This document shows, piece after piece, positions 23,240 to 35,346 of a stretch of 64,000 nt of DNA. This DNA is from Cryptomeria japonica. Lineage: Eukaryota > Streptophyta > Pinopsida > Cupressales > Cupressaceae. Made by a program: the position numbers and the translations under genes. Below the pieces are notes generated by a model. It did no database searches. It was not told the origin of the DNA and worked only from the letters and a program-made list of their open reading frames with translations. Positions within the stretch are counted from its first letter, which is position 1. Each line of letters starts with the position of its first letter. The stretch lies in assembly GCF_030272615.1 (NCBI RefSeq), contig NC_081410.1, positions 124,710,640 through 124,774,639 of the forward strand. The letters are read 5' to 3'.

Positions 23240-25787
23240 TAGATTTGAGAAGTAAAAGAGAAAAGGAAAAGGAATCTGAAGTTATTAGAGCTGTAATAGA
23301 GAGAGATGGTTTAATATGACAATTAGCAATACTCAAAGCCTTGGCTCAGGAAAATGATAAGCCTAGTGTTGAGGGCCCTATTCGAAGAGAGATTTTAGAT
23401 AAAAAAATCTGAAAATATTACAAAGGAAAAGACTAAGATTAATGTGGATAACCAAGGGCTAGTAGATCCTAGTCAGCCAAGTGTTCGGATTCCTAAATTA
23501 TATTTGGATAAAGGAAAACAAAAGGTATCTGGTATTAATATAGATGATAAAAAATCTTCAACTATCCCAGATCTAAGTCGAAAGTTATCCCAAGTTGACA
23601 TTGAGCTAGAAACAACTAGAATAGAAAATGAAACTTTTGTGAAAGAGTTGAAGAGAGTTGAAATGGAAGCCTCAAATGCAGAGATGAAAAAAAATGATTT
23701 CCTTAAGTTGTCAACATTAAATAGTGCTTCATTCATTGTTGGCCCATCCAAAACTCAGGCTATTTCTGGTATAATTTCTACAACAACGCCAAATGTCAGT
23801 GCAAATACTCTCACCCAAAATGTTTAGAATACTCAGAACATCGGAATTCCAATTATTCGGTAGAGAAGCCAAGAAGCTACTCAAAATAGTAGTCAACCCC
23901 AACTTTCTAAATATTTTAATACTACTATCAAGGTTAGCACTAGAACAAATTCTATTGTAGCTAATACCACAACAAATGTTGCAAGACCAGCTGCAATTGG
24001 CCAATTTCAAAGAAGACCTATTCATCTAGAAAGATATAGGCAGTTGCATTTTGATGGGATCCTAGGATATCCTAATGCAATCCCAAATGACTTAAGGGAT
24101 AAATTCAGCAAGTTTGTAGGCAATAATGCTATTATTGGTGAGGAAAATTTGAGGGCATTCACTAATAAGTTAAATGACTATGAGGTGGAGCATGAGGATG
24201 TTGTTATGAAACTATTTGTGCAATCTTGATAGAGGATGTTAGGGATAGGTACAGAGGATCACCAACTACAGGTATCAGCTCTTGGGAAGAATTTGAGGGA
24301 GTTTTTAAAGAGAATTATGGTGATGAAATGAATCCAAGCTTCATGTTAAATGAGTTCAATAACATTAAGAAGTTATTAAATGAGGATGTGGCTGATTTTA
24401 ATATCAAGTTTCAAAAGGCTATGCATAAGTTGTTTCAGGTTTTAAGGTTGGATGATAATGTTTGTTTTACCACATATATGAATGCATTTGATGCAAAAAT
24501 GACATATATCCTTAGAGAAAAAGATCCTCAAACTCTAAGAGATGCATTTAGGATATCTATTAATGTTGAAGTAAATAGAAGAGCTTAAGGTAAGATTGGA
24601 AGGAGAGAGGATACTAGATTTTCTAAGAGTGCCAAAGACAAAGTTGAAAAGTCTTTAGGGTCAAAACCTAAAGAGGAAGACAAATGGAATAAGGTACTTA
24701 ATACCTTGAAGGATCTTAAATTAACTATGGAAAAAAATGACAAGGGCCCTGTACCAGAAAAGCCACAATTTAATAGACCACCAAGATTGAATGATTATCC
24801 TTACAACACAAATTGGAAGGATGGAAAACCTTTTCAGAAGAAAAAGGGCAAACGTGAACAAAAAAATCTTGACCCATTGCAGAAACACATAGTGAATATG
24901 GTGGAGGACACACCTTTGTGTGTTGCTTGTCAATCATCCCATTCACCTAAATATTGTGTTGTAGCACAATTTATTTCTTCCAAGAATGAGCTACATGATG
25001 AAGAGGAAGAACCTTTTGAAGGTGATAATTTTGATTATCTCATGATTACTTCTTATCTTGGAGAAGCAGAATATTCTTCTGACATTGAAACCTAGGACTT
25101 TGATATAGATCATCAAAGGCAAATAAATGAATCATATCATCAGCAAGTTTTTTCTGATGAAGAGTTATCTATTGATGACCGAATGTGTAATGTTCAACAA
25201 GGTGAGAGTTATGAGTCTTTGAGAAGACCCTTAGATAAAGAAATTGCCAAAATAACAACTACTATGATAGCTCAGGTTAAAAGTAATTATCAATTGAGAA
25301 ACATAACTATTGGTGAAGACCAGGGCAAGCCTTCTCATTTATTTGTCAAAGAATTAAAAAATGAAGGCAAAGAGGTCAAGGAGGATAAGTCAAGAAAGGA
25401 TGCAATCAAAATTAAGGAGGTTGAGAGAAAGGAGTGGGCTAAGAAAGCTGAGGTTGTAAAACCTAATGAGAAAACTTCTTCACCTAACGTGAAGGAAAAG
25501 ATGGTTGAAAAATATGCTTCACTTGCTAAAGAAGACTTGAAGAAAACACAAAATATTGGAGGCAAAAAACCAAAGAAACATGAAGAACAATCAGATATGT
25601 CTCTTGAATTACCAAATTACACACCTTTGGATATGCTTCAGTTGCTTTCTCAGATTACAGTTAAAGTTCCTTTACAAGAAATGCTAAGGATTGAAAGGCA
25701 TAGAGAGAAAGCCATGGCCTGGGTCAAGGGTGTTTCTTATTTTGTTGAAATTGAAAATGAGAATGTGTCTCATAATATAAAGGAATG
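23240..25787 (+). pseudogene. gag: Gag of the Ogre-like element (decayed)
   Basis: The first readable residues are KREKEKESEVIRAVIERDG near 23240. A Lys/Glu-rich coiled-coil section lies at 23444-23827, then the Retrotrans_gag core at 24040-24590 (FDGILGYPNAIPNDLRDKF, WEEFEGVFKENYG, LLNEDVADFNIKFQKAM). A cysteine motif C-x2-C-x3-H-x4-C (CVACQSSHSPKYC) at about 24920 is a knuckle-like element. A long Lys-rich linker follows to 25787 (TPLDMLQLLSQITVKVPLQEML). Stops at 23825, 24227, 24586, 25093 and 25786 break it. Gag would form the particle. Confidence 0.8.
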
Positions 25788-25899
25788 AATGATTAAAAAT
25801 GAGACAAAGGATAAAGAGTTAGAGGGAATGGTTTCTCGGATTCGCCAAATTTATCTTGAAGATACAGTAGGTGAGAAACTAATAATGTTGATCCTTTCT

Positions 25900-26260
25900 T
25901 TCTAAGTGTTATTATAAATAGAGGAGTTCTAAAGAATTGTATGATCAATTTTGGGGATTCAAACAATGTCATGCCAGTAAGAATAATGTGATCCATGGAT
26001 TTAAAAGTAGATACTCCTCAGGGAAGATGTTGTGTTATGGATTCAAGAGAAGTGCTTGTGATAGGTACTACAAACACACTACCTTATCAACTTGTTGCTT
26101 TCCCTGAGAAGGAATTAACCATGAGTGTCCTAGTCATAGACATCCCACCACATTATGGCATGTTATTGTCAAGAAAGTGGAGTGCCTCTATGGGTGGAAG
26201 TTTCCAGTATGACTTGTCTTATGCTACCTTTTCTATTGATGGTAGAAATGTAAAGGTTAA
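25900..26260 (+). pseudogene. Aspartic protease of the Ogre-like element
   Basis: The block 'GVLKNCMINFGDSNNVMP' corresponds to the retropepsin active site, with the catalytic Asp replaced by Asn. It is followed by LDLKVDTPQGRCC (read from MDLKV at 25995) and 'VIDIPPHYGMLLSRKW', typical of plant Tat/Ogre protease. The protein would cleave Gag-Pol; the missing Asp argues this copy is dead. Confidence 0.75.
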
Positions 26261-26429
26261 AATAGAATCCAGGGTACCATATATGATGGTGCACACAACA
26301 AAATCTGATGAGGACATGACCTGTTTTGTAAACACGGGAATCAATGCATTTAGGGTTGAAGATTCTCCACAAAAGAAAAAGGAACAACCTGCACTATTGG
26401 ATGAAAAAGTAGAAAAATCATCAGGTGAT

Positions 26430-26825
26430 GATAATTTGTGGACTATGTATTTCGATGGAGCTAGTTCTAAGGAGGGCTCAGATGCAGGTGTATTATTCAT
26501 ATCACCCCATGGAGAAACTTTTAAATTGTCTTTTACTCTAGCCTTTGCATGCACAAATAATGTGGCAGAGTATGAAGTGTTGTTGTTGGGGTTGAGATTA
26601 TCTGAAAAACATAGGATAAAGAATCTCAAAGTCATTGGAGATTTTGAGTTACTAGTATCCCAAATCGGATCTAACTATGCATAAAAAAATAAAAGGATGA
26701 AGTAGTATAGAAATGTTGTATGGGATAAGATTGAGAATTTTGATGCATTCGGTATTGAATGGAAGGAAAGAAGCCATAACAAAATGGCAGATCTCCTAGC
26801 AAATATAGCTCTAAGGCCATAGGAT
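26430..26825 (+). pseudogene. RNase H domain located before the RT (archaeal-type)
   Basis: It reads LWTMYFDGASSKEGSDAGV, then AEYEVLLLGLRL, VIGDFELLVSQI and, after stops, VWDKIENFD and NKMADLLANIAL. These are the D, E, D and D positions of an RNase H fold of the additional (aRNH) kind known in Tat elements. The third Asp is seen as GDFE where GDS is usual. It lies between protease and RT, whereas in the Tat elements I know it lies after the RT-linked RNase H. Confidence 0.75.
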
Positions 26826-27059
26826 ATCACTTTTGCTAGAATCTCAAAAATTGAGGTTCAAATGAACCCTTCATTCCTTGACAACATTGAAAGCTGGTAA
26901 GTTTTCAATGATGATGATGATATTTTAAGGTTTCTAGATTGTGTAGATGAATATGAAAATCAGAAGATTGATTTTAGTGCCTTTGTACAAATAGTGGATG
27001 ATAAAGAAACAATCTTTGGGAAGGAAGCGATTCAATTGAAGACAAACAAAATTCCCAAA

Positions 27060-28105
27060 GGTCTAGTTGTCTTAGAGAGGGTATTTGATAGTTAGGACAA
27101 GGCCAAGGTTGTTACTACTTCCCCACACCCTGAGGAATTAGAAGAGGTTAACCTTGGGACAAAAGGAGCCCCAAGGAAGGTGTATATTGGAAATATGATG
27201 TCACCTAGGATTAGGAAAATGCTGATTGATTTGTTGAGAAAATATAAGCATATTTTTGCTTGGTCATATGATGACCTAAAGGCTTATAAGGAAGATTTAT
27301 TTCAACATTAAATCCATTTGAAAGAAAATGCTAAGCCTTTTAGATAGAAGAAGAGGCCTATAAAACCTATCAGACATTCATCATGGTTGTCTAACTTGGT
27401 ACCCGTAAGAAAAAAGAATTGAGATATCAGATTGTGTGTTAATTTTAGGAATCAGAATATATCCTCATTAAAAGACAATTATCCATTGCCCAATATGGAA
27501 GCAATTATATAAAGGGTAACAAGTTGTGAGCTCTTGTCTATGATGCATGGATTTTTGAGCTACAACCAAGTAATGGTCAAAGAATCAGAACAGTACAAAA
27601 CAACATTCACTACACCTTGGGGAACCTTTGTTTATATAAGAATTCCTTTTGGTTTAAAAAATGCAGGAGCGACATTTCAAAGAGCCATAGATGTCGCATT
27701 TTTTGACATTATAAATGTGTTCTTAGTGGTATATTAGGATGATCTAACAACTTACTCCAAGAAGGAAAGTGATCACTATGGTCACCTTGAAAAAAAATTG
27801 ACAGGGCTATTGAATATGGGATATCTTTAAACCCAACAAAATGTGCTTTGGGGGTAACTGAAGGTAAGTTGTTGGGTCACATAGTTTCAAAAGATGGTGT
27901 AGGGATTGACTCAGAGAGGGTAGTAGCAATTGACAAGGTCCATCAGCCCAAAACAGTGAAAGGTATCCAATCTTTCTTTGGGCAGATTAATTTTCTAAAA
28001 AGGTTTGTCACAAATTTCGCTGAAATCAGTAGGCCTATATTCAAGATGTTGAAGAATGGTGCAAATATAGGCTGGGACAAGGATCTAGTCAAGGCATTCT
28101 AGGCG
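27060..28105 (+). pseudogene. pol: Reverse transcriptase of the Ogre-like element
   Basis: Ordered Ty3 RT motifs are visible with stops between them: KMLIDLLRKYKHIFAWSYDDL (RT approach), LCVNFRNQNISSLKDNYPLP (normally ..VDFR.LN), the FTTPWGTFVYIRIPFGLKNA block at about 27605, and a degenerate catalytic centre VVY*DDL near 27730. The thumb region GHIVSKDGVGIDSERVVAI lies at 27870. The frame is broken at 27312, 27735, 27828 and elsewhere. It would copy genomic RNA into cDNA. Confidence 0.85.
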
Positions 28106-28117
28106 ATCAAGTAGGAT

Positions 28118-28560
28118 ATTAAGAATGCACCTATTTTGAAGACACCTGATTACAGCAAACCTATACAAATTTTCTCGTTCGCATCTTTTCATATTGTTGT
28201 TATTGTATTGTTGCAAAAGAACTCAGAAGGTTTTGAACAACCTATAGCATTTTTTAGTAAATCCTTGCAAGCTGTAGAGCTGAAGTATAATTTAAATGAG
28301 AATCAGGCCTATGCACTAGTGAAGGTGGTTAAAGCTTTTAGGAGTTACTTGATGGGAGCAACAATGGTTGCATATGAGCCTAGTGCTGCAATCAAAGATA
28401 TTTTCACACAACAGAAAGTGTCTGGAAGAATATGCAGATGGATCAAGAGAATCCAAGAAGTTTATATTGATATCCAAATCACTAAGTTAGTGAGAGGACA
28501 AGGATTGGCAAAATTAATGGCCCAGAGTAATTTGGATGCCAATCAAATAAATATTGTGGA
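28118..28560 (+). pseudogene. RT-linked RNase H of the Ogre-like element
   Basis: DYSKPIQIFSFASFHIVVIVLLQ, then EQPIAFFSKSLQAVELKYNLNENQAYALV and IFTQQKVSGRICRWIKRIQE follow the canonical Ty3 gRNH plan (the 'D/ase', 'YsxxEkEalA' and 'W' blocks). The first catalytic Asp appears replaced (FSFASF). Confidence 0.8.
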
Positions 28561-29849
28561 AGAAGAACATGCATCTTATATATGTGACATGGATGGTTGT
28601 AAATGGTATGATGATATCACATACTATTTGCAGAGGATGAAATGTCCTGAAGACATGAGTGATAATAGGAGGAAATTAAAATTACATGCTATCAAATATG
28701 ACATAGTTAATGAGAAACTTTGGTGGAGGAGCGATGATGTCATGCTAAAATGTGTTGACCAGGATCAAGCTCAGAAGTTATTATATGAATCACATAGTGG
28801 AGTTTATGAAGGGAATTATATGGCTAAGACAACTGCATACAAGATATTAAGGGTTGGGTTTTGGTGGCCAACAATTTTCAAGGATGAACATCAACTAGTC
28901 AAGAAATGTTTTCCATGCCAAAAAACTTCAAGAAAATTGAAATTTTTAGGGAATTTGCCATTAAGATCTGTAAATGTGCAGGCTCCACTCCAGCAATAGG
29001 GTATAGATTTCATTGAAGAGATAGCATGTAAATATAGGAGTGGTCATTCTTGGATTTTGTGGCCACTGATTATTTCACTAAGTGGGTTGAAGCCATAGCT
29101 ACTAGAAAAGCAACAAGTAAGGTGGTAATTGATTTTCTTACAGATAATATATTGACTAGATTTGGATGTCCAGAGAGAATAGTCTCTGATAATGCCATGA
29201 GTTTTAGGTCAAAGGAATATGAAAACTTTAGCAATAAATATGGTAAGAAAATCTCATATTCATCACCTTACCACCGACAAGAAAATGGGAAAGCTAAATC
29301 AAGCAATAAAAGTTTGATGAAGATCATCAAATCCTACAGAAAAACAAGAAGGCTTGGGGTTCAAAGCTAAGATTAGCAGTTTGCGCAGATAGGGTAAAAA
29401 TTAAGAAACCAGTTGGATGTGCACCTTTTGATTTGGTGTATGGTATGCATGCAAGGTTACCCCAAAACAACCTGATGGAGATGTATAAGTTTGTCCAAAC
29501 TTATGACAATGGCATAGATGATGATATGCAGTTGAGAATTGAGGCTTTAATGGAACTACATGAAACTAGAAGAGAAGCCAGTACCAAGAATACAAAGTTA
29601 CAGATGCAGGTTAAAAACCTATATGACAAAAGAGAAACTATAAGAATTTTTCAAATTAATGATCTGGTTCTGATGTGGAATGCTAGATTAGAAGACAAGG
29701 GAAAACATGACAAGTTTGATGCCATTTGGCTGGGCCCATATCTAATCCAAAACAAATGGGGAGAATATTTGTATATTCTCCAAGATATAAATGGTGACAC
29801 TCTTGAATTGCTTGTTTATGGACAATTCTTGAAGCTCTACTTTTCTTAA
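28560..29849 (+). pseudogene. Integrase of the Ogre-like element
   Basis: The zinc-binding HHCC region is read in 'ESHSGVYEGNYMAKTTAYKI' and 'KKCFPCQKTS' (28790-28940). The core follows with DFVATDYFTKWVEAIATRKA (D), FGCPERIVSDNAMSFRSKEY (D) and SSPYHRQENGKAKSSNKSL (E). The C-terminal piece FDAIWLGPYLI at 29720 is a GPY/F-type module. Breaks at 28997, 29070 and 29368. It would insert the cDNA. Confidence 0.85.
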
Positions 29850-30023
29850 AATTAGTTATTATCCATGAGCATTATTTAGGTTTAGTACATATTAGTGTAG
29901 TTTTATTTTCTGTTGGAGTTGCTAGTTACTTCTTTTTGGTTTGCTCTGCAATTAGTTTTCTTGACCAAAGATTCTAGTTTCTCACCTCATTTCTATGAAA
30001 TGAACATCCCCAACTAGAGCCAG
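29850..30023 (+). other. Short 3' interior and weak polypurine tract before LTR2
   Basis: After the integrase stop there are about 170 bp to LTR2. The bases CCCCAACTAGAGCCAG just before the LTR look like a mutated form of a G-rich tract. Nothing else is seen. Confidence 0.4.
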
Positions 30024-32449
30024 TGATAGGGACTAAAATTATGTCTTGCAAAAGTTTGGTCATTGGGTAAATTTTGGTCATTCTAGTTTTATTGTGTCCT
30101 CTGTCAAGGTTTTAAGGTTTAGGGTTTTAGGGGTTGCGATTTCTAATTAAGTCTTGATATAAAAGAAAAACCTTGAGCCTTTTATGTTCTATCATTACCT
30201 TTTCCACTTAAGCCAAGGGTTGTTTACCATTGGTGGGGCCATTTTATTTCCTAAGCATTAAGTTGTGTTAGACCGGTCCATTTAATGATTTTCCTAAAGT
30301 CACACAAAAAATTTCCTTGTGGTCGGTCCCATTTCAATATTTGTGCCCATGCCCATCAAATTTCCCTAAATCTAGAAATTTTAATTCTTCAATTGGTTGA
30401 TAAAAATAGGACAGATCTAATGGTCTGCACTTCCCCATCGTCGATCATCCAAGGACAACAAAGACCACAAAATCATGACATGATGCCACATGTTCTCGAA
30501 GGACAGAGGTGAGTCAGCAATTTGACTTTTCAAATTTTTGATATTATTGATTCCCAGCAGGTAAAACCCAAGTTACTAGAAATCAATGTTTCTGCACGTG
30601 CTTATATCAAGCGGTAATGTTTTAATTCCAGTCTAAAAAATGCTCGGGAGTTAGCAGCCATTTTTAAGTGACCGGTGTAGTTAGAAAGTGAACAAAGAGT
30701 AGATCCAACAATTTTTCATGATCCCACAATCGAGAGATGTTAGGATATTATGGACCGCGACATCATGAGATGATGCCATGTGTCCAAGGTTGGCCAAGGA
30801 AATTCGATGGTGGGGTCACTGAAAGTGGTGAAATAGGCGATGAGTTGGATGTGCAACATCATGCCAAGGATGGATCCTCTTGCCACATTGAGGGATAAAT
30901 GTCAGATTAAATGGTTTGGTCTGTAATATTTTCTAGCTCGAAAGATGATTGATGATCAGGTTTTAAACTTTTCAAATGCAAGTTAGAGCCATTGTTTCTC
31001 TCACATGAGTAGTAATGGTGGATGAGACATTGGAATTTCATTCCAGGTAGTAATAAAGTACTCTTAAAAGTTGTTCTTGATTCGTAAAGAATTTCAGAGC
31101 GATCCAAAAGACATTCCTTTTGCTAAAGAAGGTTGAAATAATTCCTTGCAACACAGAATCACTATCCCTCTAGTGTAATTGAAATAGTAGGTTTGTCTGA
31201 GCTCCTTCATATGTTCTTGAAACAATTGATATTATAAATTGTGCATGAAATTATAAGAAAATAATTTCAATTCTTCTAAGGTTAGAAGCTAAACATAGAA
31301 GAGTGAAATTTTCTTAAATTATTGTTGTAATTTAAATCTTGTGTTAGCCCTAGTCTTTTCTTTCTCAATTTGAAGTTGTAGTAGAAAACCCTAGTTCAAA
31401 AGATGGCTCCCTTATGAAAAAATTAAGGGCAATTTGATTACATGAAAAGGAATCTTTATGATGATTTCTTGGACCAATTGAAGCCCTCGACAAATGATAG
31501 ATACCAAGGGCAGAGATTTGTGAGTGTAAAAACCCTAGGAGAAGGGTTAACTGATAAAGCATTTTGCTTGGCGTAAGTTAGTATACCAATGACCATATTA
31601 GAGATGTTCAAATTATGGTATGGACAGAGGAACTTGCATTCCCCACTATCTAGTCCCTAATAGTATGATTTGGGTAAGTTAGTGGTGTCGGGTGTCGTTA
31701 TGGATGTTGACCTTCTCAAGGCTATTGCAAACAGATATGACCATATCTCGAGGGTTATTAGGGGAAATGTAGGAGAGATTTTTTTGACCATGAGAAGGGA
31801 AGAATTCCAGGAGATTTGTTACCTATATGAACCATCTGCAAACCTGGAACAAGTAGACTCGAATGAGCTAAAAGCATAATACTATAAAATGAAGGAGTTC
31901 ATTAGAAGTAATTTCCTTCTAATGCATTTGGCCAGAGCAGGGAACACAACATACCATATTGGCCCTGGCTTAGAGGAGCCATTCCCTATTAGTGGTTTTG
32001 CTCCCTACTTTTAGGATACCTTTTTCTCTATGTGTCAGGTATTGGGTTTCAATCCAATTACAGTTATGCCACCTAATTTCATGTACATGGCCATGAAAAT
32101 TCAGCATTTGGATTATACAGTGGTCTTTGACTTTGCCCCATACCTTGAAGAAAAGATTCATGAAGGGTTACAAGATATTAGAAATGAAGTGGCTAGTGCT
32201 AAATTCTTCTAGTGTTCCTTACTCATGCATATGTTCCTTTTTAGGAACGCAAATTACTTTGAGGGTACCATGAACCTCAAAAGGACAATTGATAATAAGG
32301 ACATTCGAGTATAGCTTAGGAGCACAAATATGTCTTGGGATAGACAGGAGGCTAGCTTTGTAAGATTTGATAACAACTTTTCTTCTAAATTGAGGCAAAG
32401 GTTGACAATAAACCTGCCGAGGATCCCCAAGGGGCTGCATGATTTTGTA
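30024..32449 (+). repeat. LTR2 of the Ogre-like element, part 1
   Basis: Aligns by eye to 16261-18610 with the same start, the same palindromic CATCATGAGATGATG (near 30755) and the same U3 reading frame. It is interrupted at TTTTGTA by the copia insertion; the uninterrupted LTR1 reads TTTTGTAAGGCCCAAAG at 18610. Confidence 0.9.
31442..32449 (+). pseudogene. U3 ORF of LTR2, N-terminal part
   Basis: Starts MKRNLYDDFLDQLKP and runs colinear with 17612 onwards. Readable blocks include KLVVSGVVMDVDLLKAIANR (31679) and MCQVLGFNPITVMPPNFM (32030). Stops differ partly from those in LTR1 (for example the LTR1 stop after YDLG is Lys here at 31677), so the two copies decayed independently from an open ancestor. 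Confidence 0.7.
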
Positions 32450-33888
32450 TGTTGGCATTTGCATGAAGATTACATTAATGATATGTTATATTGTCATTGA
32501 TGTCAATTGAACTAGTAATGGAATTTATGATATTGACAATACTATTGTTGTTATTGCTATTGTCTTGTATCCGGTAGGAAAAGCTTTGTGCAAAATGTTG
32601 TAAATCGGTATGTAAGTTTATGAGTTGAACCGGTAACCAGTGTATGAGATAAACCCTATCTAACCGGTAAAACCTACCCGTTGTTTTTGTTAAACCCTAA
32701 GCGATCAAGTTTGTTGAAATGGCTATGTTGGTTTAAGATCTGATGTTGAGCGGTAATGATGGTGACACATGTGGTCATTGTATGAAGATAAGTTCAAATT
32801 ATTTTGGCACGTTTGTTTGATTATCTAGGGAATGAGCAAAGTAGATTGCATCTAATGTAAAGCGCGTGATGACTTACAAAGTCCAATCAAGCAGTGATCA
32901 TGGAGTGGTTGGAATTTTCTTGAATAATATCTACAAATTGCTATGTAAATCCAACAGTCATACTTGAACCGATCTGTTTGTAATCTCTATGAGAGAATTA
33001 GGTTTTTGTTATGTTACTGACCTAATTGATTTGTATTTAAGGTCGATGAAGTTGTAAAAGGTGTTGGTAGAAATCAGTTGAGTGTGTGGTTGCCTAACCA
33101 GAGAATGAATCTGCAGTTTGAGTAAAGGCAGATTGAAGCTTAGAAGGATTTGATCAAGCAAATGTAGTGCTATTCAAATAGATCAAGAAAAACCTGTTGT
33201 CTTCTAACCATTATAGCAGAATTGAAATCCCCTAACCGGGTAAGCTCTAACAAGCTTGGTTACTTCTTAAATCCCCTAACAAGGTGATCCATTAGCTTGG
33301 ATTCTCAAATCCTCTACCAAGGTTACTCCTAACAGGGTACTTGCTTTTTATCAAGGCATTTTATAAATGCCTTAACCGGGTAATTCCTAATAGGATCATT
33401 TCTTAACAGGAATTATTGTAAAAGCTTTAACAGGCTTGGCTCCTAACAGGGCAAAATTCAAAAGAGTTTAGATAGATAAGTTGTGAGTCTCATCTCACCA
33501 TGGTTTTTACCTATTTGGGTTTTCCACGTATAAGCATTTGTGTCATGTGGTGAATGCTTTTGTGGTTACAATCTTATTTGTTTATTTGATTAACTAATTA
33601 ATTATTCTGATAAGGCATGATAACTGGAAGCATTGAGAGATGGAGTGTGTTGACATATGATTAAGCATTTGGATGTTTACAAGATTGAAGTTGTTTACTA
33701 TTAAGTTGCTATAACAGTCAACCGGTATTCTTATGAGTATTGATCTTGACAGAGTTATTTTTTTGATAAGTTTACTTTGTATGTTTGAGTTTGAGTTTGG
33801 GAAGTTTGTATCAGTTTTTCAGATTACAGATTCACCCCCCCCCCCTCTTAGAAATCTTTCAGATACTTATTCTTTCATCATACCATCA
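32450..33888 (+). repeat. 5' LTR of the copia element
   Basis: 1,439 bp, TGTTGGCATTTGC...CATACCATCA. It contains a series of 'ccctaaccgg / cctaacaggg' short repeats (33220-33450) and a C-run (33835-33845) near the end. Confidence 0.95.
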
Positions 33889-33890
33889 AT

Positions 33891-33903
33891 TGGTATTAGA
33901 GCT
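33891..33903 (+). other. Primer-binding site of the copia element
   Basis: TGGTATTAGAGCT starts two bases after the LTR and matches the initiator tRNA-Met type site TGGTATCAGAGC with one change. Confidence 0.8.
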
Positions 33904-33961
33904 TCTCAGGTCCTCTTAGATCTAGTCCTAACAATTTGAGGAAAATATCTTTTAGAATATA

Positions 33962-34860
33962 ATGAAGAAGGAAGGTCTGAAGTTCAACAAAGAAAACTAT
34001 AGAATTTGGAGTGACAGAATGAAGATTTACATCAAGAGTCTAGGTAGTCAGTATTGGGATCATATAGAAACTAAGTATATTTCACCTACTGGAACTCTGA
34101 ATGATGATCAGAAGAAAGAACAACAAGAAAATCATCAAGCATTGGAGGATATTATTAGTTCCATGTTTGATGCTGAATATATAGATGTTCATGGTCTTGA
34201 AATTGCATATGAAGTATGGAGAAAACTTGAAGAGATTTATAGCGGTGATGAACATGTTAAGATTGCTAAAGAGGAGAGCCTAAGAGGAAAGTCTGATGAC
34301 ATGAGAATGTCTAAAGGTAAGAATATCCAGCAGTATGGTCAAAGGATAAAAGAGATAGTCGGTGAAATAAAGAGGGCGGGAGGGAAAGTGGAAGATGCCA
34401 CAGTGATTAGTAAGGTACAAAGAACCCTGCTACTGCTCTATGCTATTCGAGTTGCAGCTATTTAGGAGATGAAGTCCATTGACAAAACTAAGGTAACTCT
34501 TGACTCTATCATTGGCAAACTTACTGCTTTTGAGTTAAATGGCAATGATGGTAGTGTACAGAAATCCAAATCTTCTTTCAAAGCTTTTGTCTCTAACCCA
34601 TCTATGAGAAAAAGTAGAGATATCTATCATGGCTATGAATCCAGATCCAGTAGAGATGTTGATGATGAAGACAGTTTAGTGGACCTTGAAGCATTGTTGG
34701 CAAAATGACTCCCTAGGGCCACTGGCAAATACAAAGGTAAGTTATCTTTAAAGTGTTTTGCATGCAACAAGATTGGTCATATAGCAGCAAATTGCCCTAA
34801 TGGTGAAGACGAACACAAGAGAGATAAATTCAACAAGTATAAGGTAAAGGCAAGAGAGAT
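33962..34860 (+). pseudogene. gag: Copia Gag with zinc knuckle
   Basis: MKKEGLKFNKENYRIWSDRM opens a UBN2-type Gag (33962-34465). It continues after a stop as 34469-34708 and ends with the knuckle CFACNKIGHIAANC (C-x2-C-x4-H-x4-C) at 34754-34795. Stops at 34463 and 34706 interrupt it. Confidence 0.85.
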
Positions 34861-34984
34861 TGTCTTATAGCTATTGATAGTGGTATCACAGATGAAGAAT
34901 CAAATGATGATGCTAGTCAAGATATTGTGTTTGTAGCTATTAAGGAAGAGATATCAGACCAGAAGGCATTAGTGTCTAGGATGG

Positions 34985-35283
34985 ATAACTCTAATGATTG
35001 GATCATTGATAGTGGTTGTTCACATCAAATGACTAGTGGTTAGAGCAAATTTCTTTCCTTGAAGGAATTTGATGGTGGTGTTGTCAGATTTGGCAATGAA
35101 TCACCCTATATGGTTAAAGGTAAGGGAGTTATTTCTCTTAATGGGAAGAGCAATGTTGATGATGTCTATTGGGTTGAAGGTCTAAAGCACAATATTCTAA
35201 GTGTGGCACAACTTAATGACAAAGGATATCCATTGGAATTTAAAAATGATATGTGCAAAATCTTTGACAACAAAGGTGAATAG
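34985..35283 (+). pseudogene. Copia protease
   Basis: DWIIDSGCSHQMTSG gives the D-S-G active site at about 35000, followed after a stop at 35041 by VRFGNESPYMVKGKGVI and LKHNILSVAQLNDKG, the standard end of copia protease. Confidence 0.85.
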
Positions 35284-35346
35284 ATTGCAACCAGGAAACA
35301 AGCAAAAGGTAATCTGTTTCATCTCAATCCTAAAGTTAGCAACTGT

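Noticed and set aside
16261-32449. Tandem pair of short-LTR elements sharing an LTR, in place of one element with giant LTRs
   Set aside because: The primer-binding site and TATA box lie at 21.7-21.9 kb, and none is seen near 17.5 kb. It is kept as the main alternative in the finding.
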